This document shows positions 4,996-6,025 of a stretch of DNA of 6,025 nt, piece after piece. This DNA comes from CANLBN01 sp047634655. Its GTDB lineage: Bacteria > Pseudomonadota > Gammaproteobacteria > Pseudomonadales > Cellvibrionaceae. The notes under the pieces are model-generated. The model saw nothing but the letters and a program-made list of their open reading frames with translations, had not been told where the DNA came from and made no database searches. Each line of letters begins with the position of its first letter. Position 1 is the stretch's first letter. A program made the translations under genes and the position numbers. The stretch is taken from positions 1-6,025 of the forward strand of contig JBLIHY010000109.1 of the NCBI GenBank assembly GCA_047634655.1, read 5' to 3'.

Positions 4996-6025
4996 ATGAA
5001 ATTTTTTGCAAAGACTATTGATCTCAGCCAGGTTAAGACTGATTGCTTGGTTGTTACTGCTTTTAAAGACCAAAATTTCAGTGAAAGTCTTAAGCAGCTG
5101 CAGAAACAATTCAAGATTTCCTTTGAACAATTTTACAGTAATGGTGAGTTTGAGGGGCAGAACGGGCAATTGCTACCACTTTACCAGACAAGCGAAAACC
5201 TGCCTAAAGTCTTGCTTCTCGGGCTGGGGGATAGGGACAAGATCGGACCCAATACTTTTCGCAAAGCTCTGGGTGCCTTGGGCAGCATCATGCTCATGAG
5301 TCAGCGACGCCAAGTCACGGTGCTGCTAGACGAGGTCGATATTCCCGGCTGGACTACCAAGGATAAAGCTCAGGCTTGTGCACAAGCCTTGGAATGCGCC
5401 ACCTATAAATTTACTCAATGTAAAAGCCGGCCCGCTAAAAAGCCACCTTCGAAGACAGTGACTTACTGTTGCGAAAAAGTTCGAGAGGCCAATGCCGGAT
5501 TAAAGCTTGGCCAAGCCATTGCCGAGGGCATGAATCTGACTCGCGAGCTGGGCGATATGCCCGCAAATCTCTGTACCCCCAGCTATCTTGGCAGCGAAGC
5601 TCTCAAATTATCGCGAAAAAATAAATTATTAAAGACTCAGATATTATCTGAAAAACAGATGAAGGCCTTGGCGATGGAATCGCTACTATCTGTTTCTGCT
5701 GGAAGTGCGCAAAACGCTCAGTTGATTGTGATGGAATATCAAGGCGCCGCTAAATCGATTAAACCTCACGTTCTGGTGGGCAAAGGCATTACCTTTGATA
5801 CGGGTGGAATCAGCTTGAAGCCGGGAGCGGGTATGGACGAAATGAAATTCGACATGTGCGGTGCCGCCAGCGTATTTGGCGTGATAAGCATTTTGCTGAA
5901 ACTGGAAGCTAAGATTAACGTTGTCGGCATTGTCGCGGCCGCCGAAAATATGCCCAGCGGAACAGCAACCAAACCTGGAGACGTTGTTACTTCCATGTCA
6001 GGTAAGACTATCGAAATACTAAATA
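4996..6025 (+). CDS. pepA: PepA, leucyl aminopeptidase (M17 family), 3' end outside window
   Basis: PepA is a cytosolic hexameric two-metal aminopeptidase that removes N-terminal residues, preferring leucine. In E. coli it also binds DNA, at the carAB promoter and in Xer recombination at ColE1 cer. The window holds the first 343 codons, out of roughly 490-500 in the family. The N-terminal macro-like domain covers about residues 1-165, beginning MKFFAKTIDLSQVKTDCLVV. The linker LTRELGDMPANLCTPSYL (181-198) leads into the catalytic domain. Visible active-site residues, by alignment to E. coli, are Lys263 and Asp268 in VGKGITFDTGG, Lys275 in SLKPG, and Asp286 in KFDMCGAA. The remaining metal ligands and the catalytic Arg lie in NTDAEGR, which is cut after its first Asn. 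The frame is intact throughout. The gene is divergent from lptF. Confidence 0.97.
   Translation, partial: MKFFAKTIDLSQVKTDCLVVTAFKDQNFSESLKQLQKQFKISFEQFYSNGEFEGQNGQLLPLYQTSENLPKVLLLGLGDRDKIGPNTFRKALGALGSIMLMSQRRQVTVLLDEVDIPGWTTKDKAQACAQALECATYKFTQCKSRPAKKPPSKTVTYCCEKVREANAGLKLGQAIAEGMNLTRELGDMPANLCTPSYLGSEALKLSRKNKLLKTQILSEKQMKALAMESLLSVSAGSAQNAQLIVMEYQGAAKSIKPHVLVGKGITFDTGGISLKPGAGMDEMKFDMCGAASVFGVISILLKLEAKINVVGIVAAAENMPSGTATKPGDVVTSMSGKTIEILN

Noticed and set aside
4984..5996. Frames on both strands inside pepA
   Set aside because: They are shadows of pepA, whose own frame is intact and carries the active-site motifs.

Overview
The window looks like chromosomal DNA of a gammaproteobacterium. 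Two pieces of evidence support this: an lptF gene divergent from pepA, a gene pair classic for that class, and an SohB-type S49 peptidase preceded by a small two-helix membrane protein of a type I recall from pseudomonad-like genomes. All recognisable genes are housekeeping or envelope genes. I see no transposase, phage gene, CRISPR array, tRNA, rRNA or toxin-antitoxin pair, and no evidence of a novel multi-gene system.

Layout. Positions 1-132 are the C-terminal end of an unidentified protein on the + strand. Positions 133-660 have no convincing gene. A + strand pair follows: an unnamed two-transmembrane envelope protein (661-1311, TTG start) and sohB (1363-2415, GTG start with a strong ribosome binding site), probably one transcription unit. 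Positions 2416-3206 lie between convergent genes and have no convincing gene. This gap holds an AT-rich stretch, a cluster of three near-consensus DnaA boxes, two copies of a 13-bp repeat and a good intrinsic terminator on the minus strand. lptF (4328-3207, minus) comes next. It is separated by a 667-bp gap rich in dyad symmetries from pepA (4996 to the window end, + strand), which is cut just before the NTDAEGR signature.

How the genes relate. LptF is half of the LptFG inner-membrane pair that, with LptB2, extracts lipopolysaccharide for export. SohB is an inner-membrane-anchored protease. The upstream small protein is also predicted to be membrane-anchored with an extracytoplasmic domain. 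PepA is a cytosolic leucyl aminopeptidase and, in Escherichia coli, also a DNA-binding protein. Most of the window therefore serves the cell envelope and peptide turnover.

What stands out. lptG, normally directly downstream of lptF, is absent. The three intergenic gaps are long: recognised coding sequence, including the short 5' fragment, covers only about two thirds of the window. This could reflect gene loss, rearrangement or relaxed genome compaction. The convergent gap carries an origin-like DnaA-box motif and a structured, terminated minus-strand tail that could be the lptF 3' UTR or a small RNA.
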